64,000 nucleotides of DNA from Streptomyces sp. RKAG293. Its GTDB lineage: Bacteria; Actinomycetota; Actinomycetes; Streptomycetales; Streptomycetaceae. The stretch covers positions 4,594,501-4,658,500 of the forward strand of contig NZ_JAJOZB010000001.1 of assembly GCF_023701745.1 (NCBI RefSeq), in the 5' to 3' direction. Both the position numbers and the translations under genes were made by a program. Below are positions 1-8,626 of the stretch, piece after piece. The first letter of the stretch is position 1; every line of letters starts with the position of its first letter. Under the pieces are notes generated by a model. The model was not told the DNA's origin, ran no database searches, and saw only the letters and a program-made list of their open reading frames with translations.

Positions 1-813
1 CAGCAGCAGTTCGGCGACCGGGCTCGCCGCGTCGATGACGGTGCCGAGCATCCCGGCCGGTTCGTCCGCGGAGACCGCGACGACCTCCAGGCCGCCCTCC
101 GCGGTCGGCAGCAGCACCAGCCCGGCGGCGGCCTCGGCCAGCTTGCGGGCCTGCTCGGCGACGACGTCCAGCGCGTCCTCGGCCGCGTCGCCCGTCAGCA
201 GTGCGGTGGTGAGGGCCGCCGAGCCGTTGATCCAGCGCTCGCGCTGGCGGGTGGCCTCGTACAGCCGCGCGTTGCCGAGCGCGATCCCCGCCTCGGTGGC
301 CAGGATCCGCACCACGTGCAGATCCTCCTCGGTGAACTCACCGCCACCGCGCTTCCCGGTCAGGTAGAGGTTCCCGAAGACCTCGGTGTGGACGCGGATC
401 GGCACCCCGAGGAAGGCGTGCATCGGGGGGTGGTCCGGCGGGGCCCCCGACGACCGCGGGTCCTTCGTCAGATCGGCCAGCCGCAACGGCACCGGATGGC
501 GGATGAGCTCGCCGAGCAGCCCCGTACGGCCGTCCGGGAGGGCGCCGATCCGTTCGGCGTCCTCCTCGGAGATGCCGTGCGTGACGAAGTCGGCGAGGCC
601 GGTGCCGTCGGCGTTGAGCACGCCGAGCGCCGCGTAGCGGGCGGAGGCCAGTTCGGCGGCCGTCTCGACGATCCTGCGCAGCGTCGTGTGCAGCTCGAGG
701 CCGGTTCCGACGGAGACGACGGCCTCCAGCAGCTCGGGCAGGCGCACGGTGATCTGCGAGGCCATGCCCTGGAAGCTGAGAGTGGTCGGCGCACTGTCGT
801 CTGCCATGCCCAT
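1..813 (-). CDS. GAF-domain two-component sensor kinase (N-terminal part, cut by window edge)
   Basis: The frame is open from the ATG at 813 to base 1, so only the first 271 codons are present. The translation (MGMADDSAPTTLSFQGM...) shows a GAF domain at about residues 25-170, with the pattern LRRIVETAAELASARYAALG followed by LADFVTHGISEEDAERIG and LGVPIRVHTEVFGNLYLT, and a second GAF-like region starting near residue 195. This layout is that of DevS/DosT-like redox or gas-sensing histidine kinases; the kinase domain would lie outside the window. A second in-frame ATG lies at 807. It sits 47 bp downstream of cydCD on the same strand, so a role linked to respiration is plausible but inferred. 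Heme or other ligand binding cannot be judged from this fragment. Confidence 0.8.
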   Translation of the reverse strand, partial: MGMADDSAPTTLSFQGMASQITVRLPELLEAVVSVGTGLELHTTLRRIVETAAELASARYAALGVLNADGTGLADFVTHGISEEDAERIGALPDGRTGLLGELIRHPVPLRLADLTKDPRSSGAPPDHPPMHAFLGVPIRVHTEVFGNLYLTGKRGGGEFTEEDLHVVRILATEAGIALGNARLYEATRQRERWINGSAALTTALLTGDAAEDALDVVAEQARKLAEAAAGLVLLPTAEGGLEVVAVSADEPAGMLGTVIDAASPVAELLL

Positions 814-860
814 CAGCGTATTTCGTCCGCTTTATCCTCGCCGGTCGGACCGTCACCAGG

Positions 861-3800
861 TCAGACCGCAGCCAGGTCCGCCACGCCCGTCGTTCCGGAA
901 GCGTCGGTCGTTCCGGAAGCGTCCGTCGTTCCGGCCACGTCCGCCGCCAGATCCGCGGCGCGCTCCCGTTCGAGTGTGCGGCGGAACGGTCCTTCGACGG
1001 CGGCCAGCTCCGCGTACGTACCGCGCTGCACGGCGCGCCCCCGGTCGAGGACGACGATCTCGTCGACGGCGTCCCCGGCCAGGCCCGCCAGCCGGTGCGT
1101 GATCAGCACGGTCGTACGGCCCCGGGTGGCGTCGAGCAGGTCCGCGGTCAGCGCGTCCGCGGTCGGCAGGTCCAGGTGCTCGGCCGGCTCGTCGAGCACC
1201 AGGACGGGGAAGTCGGCGAGCAGCGCGCGGGCCAGCGCGAGGCGCTGCCGCTGCCCGCCGGACAGCCGGGCCCCGTGCTCGCCGACGAGCGTGTCGAGGT
1301 CCGCGTCCAGCCGGGCGGCGGCAAGGGCCGCGCGCAGCGCGTCGTCATCGGCGGCCGGGCGCGCCAGCCGCAGGTTCTCGCGGACCGAGCTGTCGAAGAC
1401 ATGCGCGTCCTGCGCGCACAGGCCGACCAGCCGGCGCACCGCGTCGCCGTCCAGCGCGGCCGCTTCGGTACCGGCGAGGGCGTACGAACCGCTCTCCGCG
1501 TCCAGGAAGCGCAGCAGCACCTGCGCCAGGGTCGTCTTGCCCGCACCCGACGGGCCGACCACCGCGATCCTGCGACCCCGCGTCAGTTCGAGGTCAAGAC
1601 CCGCCAGCGCCGGCCGGTCCTGGCCCGGGTAGCGGGCCGTCAGATCCCGGACGACCAGCGGGAACGGCAGCGCCGGCGGCTCCGCCGGCCGCTCCGGCTC
1701 CCGGACCGGCTCCGGCGCGTCCAGCACCTCGTGCACCCGCAGCGCCGCCGCCCGGCTGCGCTGCCGGTACTGCGCCGCCAGCGGCATCCCCGTGACCGCT
1801 TCGAACGCGGCGAGCGGGGTGAGCACCACGACCGCCAGGGCGACCGCGTCGAGCCGGCCGTCCCGTACGGCCTGGATCCCGGCGTACGCGCAGGCCACCA
1901 CCGTCAGACCGCACACCAGTGCGGTCAGCCCGGCGCCCAGCGCGGTCGTCGCGGCGGACCGGGCGGCGATCCGGGTGAGGATGCGGTCGGAGCGCGCGGC
2001 GCGCTCCCGCCGGCCGGGCAGCGCGCCCGCCACCGTCAGCTCGGCGGTGCCGGTCAGCAGGTCCACGACCTGCGTCGACAGCTCGCCCCTGGCCGGCGCG
2101 AGCCGCCGCTCGGCCCGCCGCGACAGGACGGCGGACAGCGCCGGCACCCCCGCGCCCGCGATCAGCAGCCCGGCCGCCAGCGCTACGCCCGCCTCGGGCA
2201 GCAGCCAGCCGGTGAACGCCGCCGATGCCACACAGACACCCGCCGCGGCACCGGCGGGCAGCAGCCAGCGCAGGAAGTAGTCCTGCAGTCCGTCGACGTC
2301 CGCGACCAGCCGGGAGAGCAGATCGCCGCGCCGGGTCGCCCGCAGACCCGCCGGAGCGAGCCGTTCGATCCGCCGGTAGACGGCCACCCGCAGGTCCGCG
2401 AGCGAACGGAAGACCGCGTCGTGCGACACCAGCCGCTCCGCGTAGCGGAAGACCGCCCGCCCGATCCCGAACGCCCGCGTCGCCGTGACGGCGACCATCA
2501 GGTACAGCACCGGCGGCTGCTGCGACGCCCGGCTGATCAGCCATCCGGACGTCGCCATCAGACCCACCGCGCAGCCGAGCGCCAGCGCGCCCAGCAGCAG
2601 CGCCAGCGCGAAGCGTCCGCGCAACGGCCCCGCCATCCGCCGCACCCGCCGCAGCGGACGTCCCCCACCGGCGGCCGGCGGAGCGTCCACGGGCGGGACG
2701 GGCGGCGCGGCCGACGTGCCGTCCCGCAGCGGTTCCTGACGAGCTGCCAGGGGACTCCGGTCTCCAACGGCGGTCGCCGCGGCCGGCGCGGGCCGCAGCC
2801 GGATCGTGCGGTCGGCCACCGCGAGCAGGGCCGGCCGGTGCACGACGAGCAGGACGGTGCGGCCCACCGCCAGCCGGCGGACGGCGGCCACCACGGCGGC
2901 CTCGGTGTCCCCGTCGAGGTTGGCGGTCGGCTCGTCGAGCAGCAGCAGCGGGCGGTCGGCCAGGAAGGCGCGGGCGAGGGCGAGCCGCTGGCGCTGGCCC
3001 GCGGAGATTCCGGCGCCGCCCTCACCGAGCGGAGTGTCCAGACCGGCGAAGTCGAGGGCGCCGGCGTCCCGGAGGGCGGTCCGCACCTGCTCGTCGGTGG
3101 CGTCCGGCCGGGCGAGGCGGACGTTCTCGGCGACGGTCCCGGCGAAGAGGTGCGGCCGCTGCGGGACCCAGGCGATCTGCCGGTGCCAGCTCCCGGGGTC
3201 GAGCGACGCCAGATCGGCGCCGTCGACCAGGATCCGGCCGCCGGACGGCTGCGCGAAACCGAGCAGCGCGGCCAGCAGCGTGGTCTTGCCGACACCGCTG
3301 GGACCGACGACGGCGACCGTCTCACCGGGGGAGACGGTGAAGGAGACCTCGGGGAGCGAGGCCCGCTCGCGGCCGTCGTGGTGCACCGTCAGACCGTCCA
3401 CGGTGACGACCGCGTGCCGCAGATCGGGGGCGGGCAGCGTCCCGGCGGTGGCCGGAGCCGTCTCCAGGACGGCGAAGACCTCGTCCGCGGCGGCCAGCCC
3501 CTCGGCGGCCGCGTGGTACTGCGCGCCCACCTGCCGCAGCGGCAGATACGCCTCGGGCGCGAGCACCAGGACGACGAGCCCGGTGTAGAGGTCCAGGTCC
3601 CCGTGGACCAGCCGCATGCCGATGCCCACGGCGACCAGCGCCACCGAGATCGTCGCGAGGAGTTCCAGGGCGAAGGACGACAGGAACGCGATGCGCAGCG
3701 TCCGCATCGTCGCGCGCCGGTACTCGTCGGTGATGGTGCGGATCGACTCGGCCTGCGCCTTGGCCCGGCCGAAGACCTTCAGGGTGGGAAGGCCGCCGAC

Positions 3801-4418
3801 GACGTCCAGGAAGTGCCCGGACAGCCGCGCGAGCAGCCGCCACTGACGGTTCATCCGGTCCTGGGTGGCCCAGCCGATGAGCGCCATGAAGAGCGGGATG
3901 AGGGGGAGGGTCAGCGCGATGGTGAGCGCCGAGATCCAGTCCGAGGTGACGATCCGGGCGAGCACCACGACCGGTACGACCACGGCCAGTCCGAGCTGCG
4001 GCACATAGCGGGCGAAGTAGTCGTCGAGCGCGTCGACCCCACGGGTGGCGAGCGTGGTGAGTTCACCGGTGCGCTGGGTGGAGAGCCAGGACGGGCCCAG
4101 GGCGGTGGCCCGTTCCAGCAGCCGGCCGCGCAGTTCCGACTTGACCGCCGCGCTGGCGCGGTGCGCGCACAGCTCGGTCAGCCAGGCGACGATCCCCCGG
4201 CCGGCCGCGACGGCGGCGAGCAGCAGCAGCGGAGTGCGCAGCTCGCCGGCGTCGAGACCGTGCTGGAATCCGCCGACGACGATCTCGGCGATGAGCATCG
4301 CCTGGCCGACGACCAGCCCCGCCCCGGCCAGACCGAGGGCCACGGACGCCACGAGGAAGACACGGCTGGCACGGGCGTACCGGAGCAGACGCGGATCGAC
4401 TGGTTTCACGTGGAACAT
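861..4418 (-). CDS. cydCD: Fused CydD-CydC thiol ABC exporter for cytochrome bd assembly
   Basis: A 1185-aa double-length ABC exporter in which the CydD-like and CydC-like halves are fused, as usual in Streptomyces. Each half has about six membrane segments plus a nucleotide-binding domain. NBD1 has its P-loop (GPSGVGKTT) near residue 372, signature ISAGQRQRL near 472 and Walker B LLLLDEP near 490. NBD2 has GPSGAGKTT near 954, LSGGQRQRL near 1054 and LVLDEP near 1073. The family exports cysteine/glutathione-type thiols needed to mature cytochrome bd. It follows cydB by 74 bp in one operon. The ATG start lies inside a parS site, giving the N-terminus MFHVKP; the AAGGGA upstream is unusually close. 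The C-terminal tail ends in GTTDAS repeats (15-18 bp repeats near 885-940). Confidence 0.93.
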   Translation of the reverse strand: MFHVKPVDPRLLRYARASRVFLVASVALGLAGAGLVVGQAMLIAEIVVGGFQHGLDAGELRTPLLLLAAVAAGRGIVAWLTELCAHRASAAVKSELRGRLLERATALGPSWLSTQRTGELTTLATRGVDALDDYFARYVPQLGLAVVVPVVVLARIVTSDWISALTIALTLPLIPLFMALIGWATQDRMNRQWRLLARLSGHFLDVVGGLPTLKVFGRAKAQAESIRTITDEYRRATMRTLRIAFLSSFALELLATISVALVAVGIGMRLVHGDLDLYTGLVVLVLAPEAYLPLRQVGAQYHAAAEGLAAADEVFAVLETAPATAGTLPAPDLRHAVVTVDGLTVHHDGRERASLPEVSFTVSPGETVAVVGPSGVGKTTLLAALLGFAQPSGGRILVDGADLASLDPGSWHRQIAWVPQRPHLFAGTVAENVRLARPDATDEQVRTALRDAGALDFAGLDTPLGEGGAGISAGQRQRLALARAFLADRPLLLLDEPTANLDGDTEAAVVAAVRRLAVGRTVLLVVHRPALLAVADRTIRLRPAPAAATAVGDRSPLAARQEPLRDGTSAAPPVPPVDAPPAAGGGRPLRRVRRMAGPLRGRFALALLLGALALGCAVGLMATSGWLISRASQQPPVLYLMVAVTATRAFGIGRAVFRYAERLVSHDAVFRSLADLRVAVYRRIERLAPAGLRATRRGDLLSRLVADVDGLQDYFLRWLLPAGAAAGVCVASAAFTGWLLPEAGVALAAGLLIAGAGVPALSAVLSRRAERRLAPARGELSTQVVDLLTGTAELTVAGALPGRRERAARSDRILTRIAARSAATTALGAGLTALVCGLTVVACAYAGIQAVRDGRLDAVALAVVVLTPLAAFEAVTGMPLAAQYRQRSRAAALRVHEVLDAPEPVREPERPAEPPALPFPLVVRDLTARYPGQDRPALAGLDLELTRGRRIAVVGPSGAGKTTLAQVLLRFLDAESGSYALAGTEAAALDGDAVRRLVGLCAQDAHVFDSSVRENLRLARPAADDDALRAALAAARLDADLDTLVGEHGARLSGGQRQRLALARALLADFPVLVLDEPAEHLDLPTADALTADLLDATRGRTTVLITHRLAGLAGDAVDEIVVLDRGRAVQRGTYAELAAVEGPFRRTLERERAADLAADVAGTTDASGTTDASGTTGVADLAAV
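4403..4416. promoter_or_regulatory. parS: parS site (GTTTCACGTGGAAC) over the cydCD start codon
   Basis: Full 14-bp match to the Streptomyces parS family (GTTYCACGTGRAAC), bound by ParB in chromosome segregation. It occupies codons 1-6 of cydCD, so the protein begins M-F-H-V-K. It is a single site with no partner nearby. Confidence 0.9.
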
Positions 4419-4492
4419 TCCCTTCGGCGAGGAGCTCGGCCGGCGGCGGCAGGCGGCAGGCGCCGGACCGTGGCCGGATGTGGCGGAAACGC

Positions 4493-5494
4493 CTAGTGGA
4501 CTTCGGCGATGTGCTGGGTGCCGATCCGCTTGCGGAACACCCAGTACGTCCACCCCTGGTAGATCAGCACGACCGGCGTCGCGATCGCGGCGCACCAGGT
4601 CATGATCCTCAGCGTGTACGGCGTCGCCGAGGCGTTGGTGACGGTGAGGTTCCACGCGTCGTTCAGCGAGGACGGCATGACGTTCGGGAAGAGCGCCAGG
4701 AAGAGCATCGCCACCGACGCCGCGATCGTGATGCCGGAGAAGACGAAGGACCAGCCCTCCCGGCCGATCCGGATCATCCAGACGGCCGCGACCAGTGCCA
4801 CCACCGCGACGATCAGCGCGCCGAGCGTCGTGCCGTCCCCGTTGTCCTTCTGGGTCCAGCCCAGGAAGAGCACCGCGAGCACCGCGGCCGTGATGCCCAG
4901 CCGGAAGGCGAGCCGGCGGGCCCGGGTCCGGATGTCGCCGACCGTCTTCAGAGCGGCGAACACCGCGCCGTGGAAGGTGAAGAGCGTGAGGGTGACGAGC
5001 CCGCCGAGGATCGAGTAGACGTTCAGCAGATCCCAGAAGGTGCCGACGTACTCCTTGTTCGCGTCGATCTTCACGCCGCGCACCATGTTGGCGAACGCGA
5101 CGCCCCACAGCACGGACGGCAGCAGCGAGGACCAGAAGATCACCTGTTCCCACCAGGTCTGCCAGCGGTCCTCCGAGCGCTTGGAGCGGTACTCGAAGGC
5201 GACGACGCGGACGATCAGACAGAGCAGGATGATCAGCAGCGGCAGATAGAAGCCGGAGAAGAGCGTGGCGTACCACTCGGGGAACGCGGCGAACGTCGCA
5301 CCGCCCGCGGTGAGCAGCCACACCTCGTTCCCGTCCCAGACCGGGCCGATGGTGTTGATCAGTACCCGGCGCTCGGGGCGGTCGCGGGCCAGCAGCTTGG
5401 TGAGGATCCCGATCCCGAAGTCGAAGCCCTCCAGGAAGAAGTAGCCGGTCCACAGGACGGCGATGAGTACGAACCAGACGTCGTGCAGGTGCAT
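4493..5494 (-). CDS. cydB: Cytochrome bd ubiquinol/menaquinol oxidase subunit II
   Basis: A 333-aa polytopic membrane protein of the CydB family. The N-terminus MHLHDVWFVLIAVLWTGYFF followed by LEGFDFGIGIL and the GPVWDGNEVWLL motif are family hallmarks. It pairs with CydA in the inner membrane as the high-affinity terminal oxidase used at low oxygen. AAGGAG lies 7 nt before the ATG. Only 16 nt separate it from the upstream cydA stop, so the two are co-transcribed. Length and membrane pattern are normal. Confidence 0.96.
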   Translation of the reverse strand: MHLHDVWFVLIAVLWTGYFFLEGFDFGIGILTKLLARDRPERRVLINTIGPVWDGNEVWLLTAGGATFAAFPEWYATLFSGFYLPLLIILLCLIVRVVAFEYRSKRSEDRWQTWWEQVIFWSSLLPSVLWGVAFANMVRGVKIDANKEYVGTFWDLLNVYSILGGLVTLTLFTFHGAVFAALKTVGDIRTRARRLAFRLGITAAVLAVLFLGWTQKDNGDGTTLGALIVAVVALVAAVWMIRIGREGWSFVFSGITIAASVAMLFLALFPNVMPSSLNDAWNLTVTNASATPYTLRIMTWCAAIATPVVLIYQGWTYWVFRKRIGTQHIAEVH

Positions 5495-5510
5495 GTCGCG
5501 CTCCTTCCTC

Positions 5511-7019
5511 TCAGTACGAGAAGGCCATGGGCCGGTCGGCGTCGGTGGAGTCGCCGCCGATCTTCGTGGGCGGGTTCCGGTCGGAATCGGTCAGCTCCGG
5601 CGGCCCGGCCTTGGCGTACTTCAGCAGCAGCTTGGTCTCGACGACCGCGAGCACCGCGTAGAGCAGGGTGAAGGCGATCAGCGAGGCGAACACCTCGCCG
5701 GTGGAGACATTGGGGGAGACCGCGTCGGAGGTGCGGAGCAGCCCGTAGACGGCCCAGGGCTGCCGGCCGGTCTCGGTGAAGATCCAGCCCCACGAGTTGG
5801 CCAGCAGCGGGAAGACCATCGTCCACAGCGCGATCCGCCAGTACCAGACGGCGAACCGGTCGCCGAGCGGTGTGTTCCTGGTGAGCATCAGCTTCGGCGC
5901 CTCGTCCTCGCCGGTGCGGTGCTCCTCGGCGACCCAGAGCTTGCGGCGGGTGAGCCACAGCCCCGCCAGGCCGACCGCGAAGGACGTCATCCCGAAGCCG
6001 ATCATCCAGCGGAAACCCCAGTAGGCGGTGGGGATGTTCGGCCGGTAGTCACCGGGGCCGTACTTCTGCTGTTCGGCCTTGTTGACGTCGTTGATGCCCG
6101 GCACGTACGAGGAGAAGTTGCCGTCGGCGAGGAAGGACAGTATCCCGGGGATCTCGACGGCCACCTTGTTGTGGCCCTTGTCGACATCGCCGACGGCGAA
6201 GATCGAGAACGGGGCCGGCCCCTCGCCGTCCCACAGCGCCTCGGCGGCGGCCATCTTCATCGGCTGCTGCTTGAACATGACCTTGCCGAGCGAGTCACCG
6301 CTGATCGCGGTGAGCAGCCCCGCGACGACGGCGACGGCCAGACCGAGCCGCAGCGAGGTACGCATCACGGCGATGTGCTTCTTGCGCGCCAGGTGGTAGG
6401 CCGAGATGCCGATCATGAACGCGGCGCCGGTGAGGAAGGCCGCGGTGATGGTGTGGAAGACCACGACCAGGGTGGTGTCCTGGGTGATGACCTTCCAGAA
6501 GTCGGTGAGTTCGGCGCGGCCGGTCACCTTGTTGTAGGTGTAGCCGACCGGGTGCTGCATCCAGGAGTTCGCGGCCAGGATGAAGTACGCGGAGAGGATC
6601 GTGCCGATCGAGACGATCCAGATGCAGGCGAGGTGGATGCGCTGCGGCAGCTTGTCCCAGCCGAAGATCCACAGCCCGATGAACGTGGACTCGAAGAAGA
6701 ACGCGATCAGCGCCTCGAAGGCGAGCGGGGCACCGAAGATGTCCCCGACGAACCGGGAGTAGTCCGACCAGTTCATGCCGAACTGGAACTCCTGGACGAT
6801 CCCGGTGGCCACGCCCATGGCGATGTTGATCAAGAAGAGCTTGCCCCAGAACTTGGTGGCCCTGAGGTACTTCTCGTTCTTGCTGCGGACCCACGCGGTC
6901 TGCAGGACCGCGGTGAGCGCGGAGAGGCTGATCGTCAGCGGGACGAAGAGGAAGTGGTAGACGGTGGTGATGCCGAACTGCCATCGCGCGACGTCGACGG
7001 TTTCCAGCGAGAGCTGCAC
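5511..7019 (-). CDS. cydA: Cytochrome bd oxidase subunit I
   Basis: A 502-aa CydA family protein carrying the hemes of cytochrome bd and oxidising quinol. The text from VQLSLETVDVARWQFGITTV through YHFLFVPLT contains the early conserved His, and GWIFTETGRQPW is the classic CydA motif near residue 420. I chose the GTG at 7019 because AAGGAG lies 7 nt upstream and the family starts at this point; the frame stays open upstream to 7145, but that would run through the operator. First gene of the cydA-cydB-cydCD operon. A Rex-type operator about 110 bp upstream suggests control by the NADH/NAD+ ratio, as known for Streptomyces coelicolor. Confidence 0.96.
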   Translation of the reverse strand: MQLSLETVDVARWQFGITTVYHFLFVPLTISLSALTAVLQTAWVRSKNEKYLRATKFWGKLFLINIAMGVATGIVQEFQFGMNWSDYSRFVGDIFGAPLAFEALIAFFFESTFIGLWIFGWDKLPQRIHLACIWIVSIGTILSAYFILAANSWMQHPVGYTYNKVTGRAELTDFWKVITQDTTLVVVFHTITAAFLTGAAFMIGISAYHLARKKHIAVMRTSLRLGLAVAVVAGLLTAISGDSLGKVMFKQQPMKMAAAEALWDGEGPAPFSIFAVGDVDKGHNKVAVEIPGILSFLADGNFSSYVPGINDVNKAEQQKYGPGDYRPNIPTAYWGFRWMIGFGMTSFAVGLAGLWLTRRKLWVAEEHRTGEDEAPKLMLTRNTPLGDRFAVWYWRIALWTMVFPLLANSWGWIFTETGRQPWAVYGLLRTSDAVSPNVSTGEVFASLIAFTLLYAVLAVVETKLLLKYAKAGPPELTDSDRNPPTKIGGDSTDADRPMAFSY

Positions 7020-7123
7020 GTCACGACTCCTTACCTGTACCGGTTGCCTGCACCGGTCCAAACTCGAACTTTTCGCCCCAACCCTCGCGTGAAACCCATA
7101 GGAAAGGGGGCAAACACGTCCGC

Positions 7124-7147
7124 TTGTGAAAGTGAACGCATTCACAA
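7124..7147. promoter_or_regulatory. Rex-type redox operator upstream of cydA
   Basis: TTGTGAA (7124-7130) and TTCACAA (7141-7147) form an inverted repeat, and AAGTGAACGCATTCACAA (7130-7147) matches the 18-bp Rex consensus TTGTGAANNNNTTCACAA at all but its first two bases. Rex repressing cydABCD is established in S. coelicolor; binding here is inferred. Confidence 0.75.
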
Positions 7148-7168
7148 GCTAAGTATCGCGCACAGCAG

Positions 7169-7251
7169 TTCGCCCCCTCCCACCGGGGGGTGGAAGGGGG
7201 CGAAAACGGCAGGTGGTAAAAGGCGCCGGCGCCACGGTCCGGTGCCGGCGC
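7169..7251 (-). terminator. Tandem hairpins after hisC
   Basis: The 16-nt arms 7169-7184 and 7189-7204 pair around a GGGG loop with one mismatch or wobble. A second GC-rich hairpin (arms 7223-7233 and 7241-7251) begins about 10 nt after the hisC stop. There is no U-run, as is common in Streptomyces. Together they separate hisC from the cyd operon promoter. Confidence 0.6.
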
Positions 7252-7259
7252 GCTTGCTG

Positions 7260-8333
7260 CTACAGCTCCTTGCGGAACGCGTCCGCCGTGCTCAGCAGCA
7301 GATCGTTGGCCTCGGTCTCGCCGATGGTGATCCGCACGCCCTCGCCCGGGAACGGCCGTACCGCCACCCCGGCCCGCTCGCACGCCGCCGCGAAGTCCAG
7401 GGTGCGCTCCCCCAGCCGCAGCCAGACGAAGTTCGCCTGCGTCTCCGCCGGCGTCCAGCCCTGCGCGGCCAGCGCCCCGACGACCCGGTCCCGCTCGGTG
7501 ACCAGGCCGGCCACCCGCTCCAGCAGGGCCTCCTCGGAGCGCAGCGAGGCGACCGCCGCGTCCTGCGCGAGCTGGCTCACACCGAACGGCATCGCGGTCT
7601 TGCGCAGCGCGGCGGCGACCGGCTCGTGCGCGATGGCGAAGCCCACCCGCAGACCGGCCAGGCCGTACGCCTTGGAGAAGGTGCGCAGCACCGCCACGTT
7701 CGGGCGGTCGCGGTAGATCTCGACACCGTCCGGCACTTCGGCGTCCCGGATGAACTCCCGGTACGCCTCGTCGAGGACCACGAGCACCTCGGACGGCACC
7801 CGGTCGAGGAAGCGTTCCAGCTCCGCACGGCGTACGGCGGTGCCCGTCGGGTTGTTGGGGTTGCAGATGAAGATCAGCCGGGTCCGGTCGGTGATGGCGG
7901 CGGCCATCGCGTCCAGGTCGTGGTCCTCGCCCTCGGTGAGCGGCACCTCCACCGGGGTCGCGCCGCTGATCCGCGTGATGATCGGGTACGCCTCGAAGGA
8001 GCGCCAGGCGTAGATGACCTCGTCGCCCGGCCCCGCGGTCGACTGCAGCAGCTGCTGCGCGACGCCGACCGAGCCGGTGCCGGTCGCGATGTGCGTCTGC
8101 GGCACGCCGAAGCGGTGCGCCAGCTCGGCGATCAGCTCGGTGCACGCCGCGTCGGGATAACGGTTGAACGAACCCGCGGCGGCGGTGGCCGCCTCCAGCA
8201 CGCCGGGCAGCGGCGGGAAGGGGTTCTCGTTGGAGGACAACTTGTAGGCCGGAGCACCCTCGTCCGAGACCGGGGGTCGCCCGGGCTTGTAGGTGGGGAT
8301 GCCGTCCAGTTCCGCGCGCAGCTTCGGGGTCAT
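7260..8333 (-). CDS. hisC: Histidinol-phosphate aminotransferase (class I/II PLP aminotransferase)
   Basis: A 357-aa fold-type I PLP aminotransferase. Recognisable motifs are [16 protein letters not shown] near the N-terminus, [10 protein letters not shown] near residue 158, the PLP lysine in [15 protein letters not shown] and the C-terminal [10 protein letters not shown]. This pattern is that of HisC-like enzymes, which convert imidazole-acetol phosphate to histidinol phosphate; Streptomyces carry a second copy outside the his operon, so an aromatic-aminotransferase role is also possible. The ATG at 8333 begins MTPKLRAEL; an in-frame GTG lies at 8339 and no strong ribosome site is seen. Transcribed away from the LacI-type gene, sharing a 293-bp divergent promoter region. 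Confidence 0.85.
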   Translation of the reverse strand: MTPKLRAELDGIPTYKPGRPPVSDEGAPAYKLSSNENPFPPLPGVLEAATAAAGSFNRYPDAACTELIAELAHRFGVPQTHIATGTGSVGVAQQLLQSTAGPGDEVIYAWRSFEAYPIITRISGATPVEVPLTEGEDHDLDAMAAAITDRTRLIFICNPNNPTGTAVRRAELERFLDRVPSEVLVVLDEAYREFIRDAEVPDGVEIYRDRPNVAVLRTFSKAYGLAGLRVGFAIAHEPVAAALRKTAMPFGVSQLAQDAAVASLRSEEALLERVAGLVTERDRVVGALAAQGWTPAETQANFVWLRLGERTLDFAAACERAGVAVRPFPGEGVRITIGETEANDLLLSTADAFRKEL

Positions 8334-8509
8334 GACCACACCATACGAGGGGGCGTGAGGGAGTGGGAAAGTGCCGTGCGCCACACTGTGCGCCGGTGGC
8401 GCGCGCGGTGGTGCGCATCCCTCGTAGGAGTGAGTTGATACCTCCACGCAATACGAACCAATGGGCGGGAGATCGCCCCCATGGCACCGGGACCCGCGCG
8501 AAGAAAGCG

Positions 8510-8538
8510 CTTGTGAGCTGCGCATTACACCTCACAAG
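8510..8538. promoter_or_regulatory. Inverted repeat CTTGTGAG-N13-CTCACAAG, possible operator
   Basis: A perfect 8-bp inverted repeat (8510-8517 / 8531-8538) in the hisC/LacI divergent region, about 90 bp before the regulator start. It may be an operator. It differs from the Rex consensus in spacing and in the arm ends. Confidence 0.4.
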
Positions 8539-8626
8539 GCACTTTCGATCTTGCAGAAACGTATCGCCTGAATGGCTTTTCCGGGCCCCAGCGGACGGAC
8601 CAACCCCGCCCTACTATCGGGTCGCC

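Noticed and set aside
1095-4496. Long open frame on the plus strand opposite cydCD
   Set aside because: Shadow of cydCD; Arg/Gly/Gln-rich low-complexity translation with no domain.
8510-8538. Inverted repeat considered as a second Rex operator
   Set aside because: Arms end TTGTGAG/CTCACAA and spacing is 13 bp, which does not fit TTGTGAANNNNTTCACAA.
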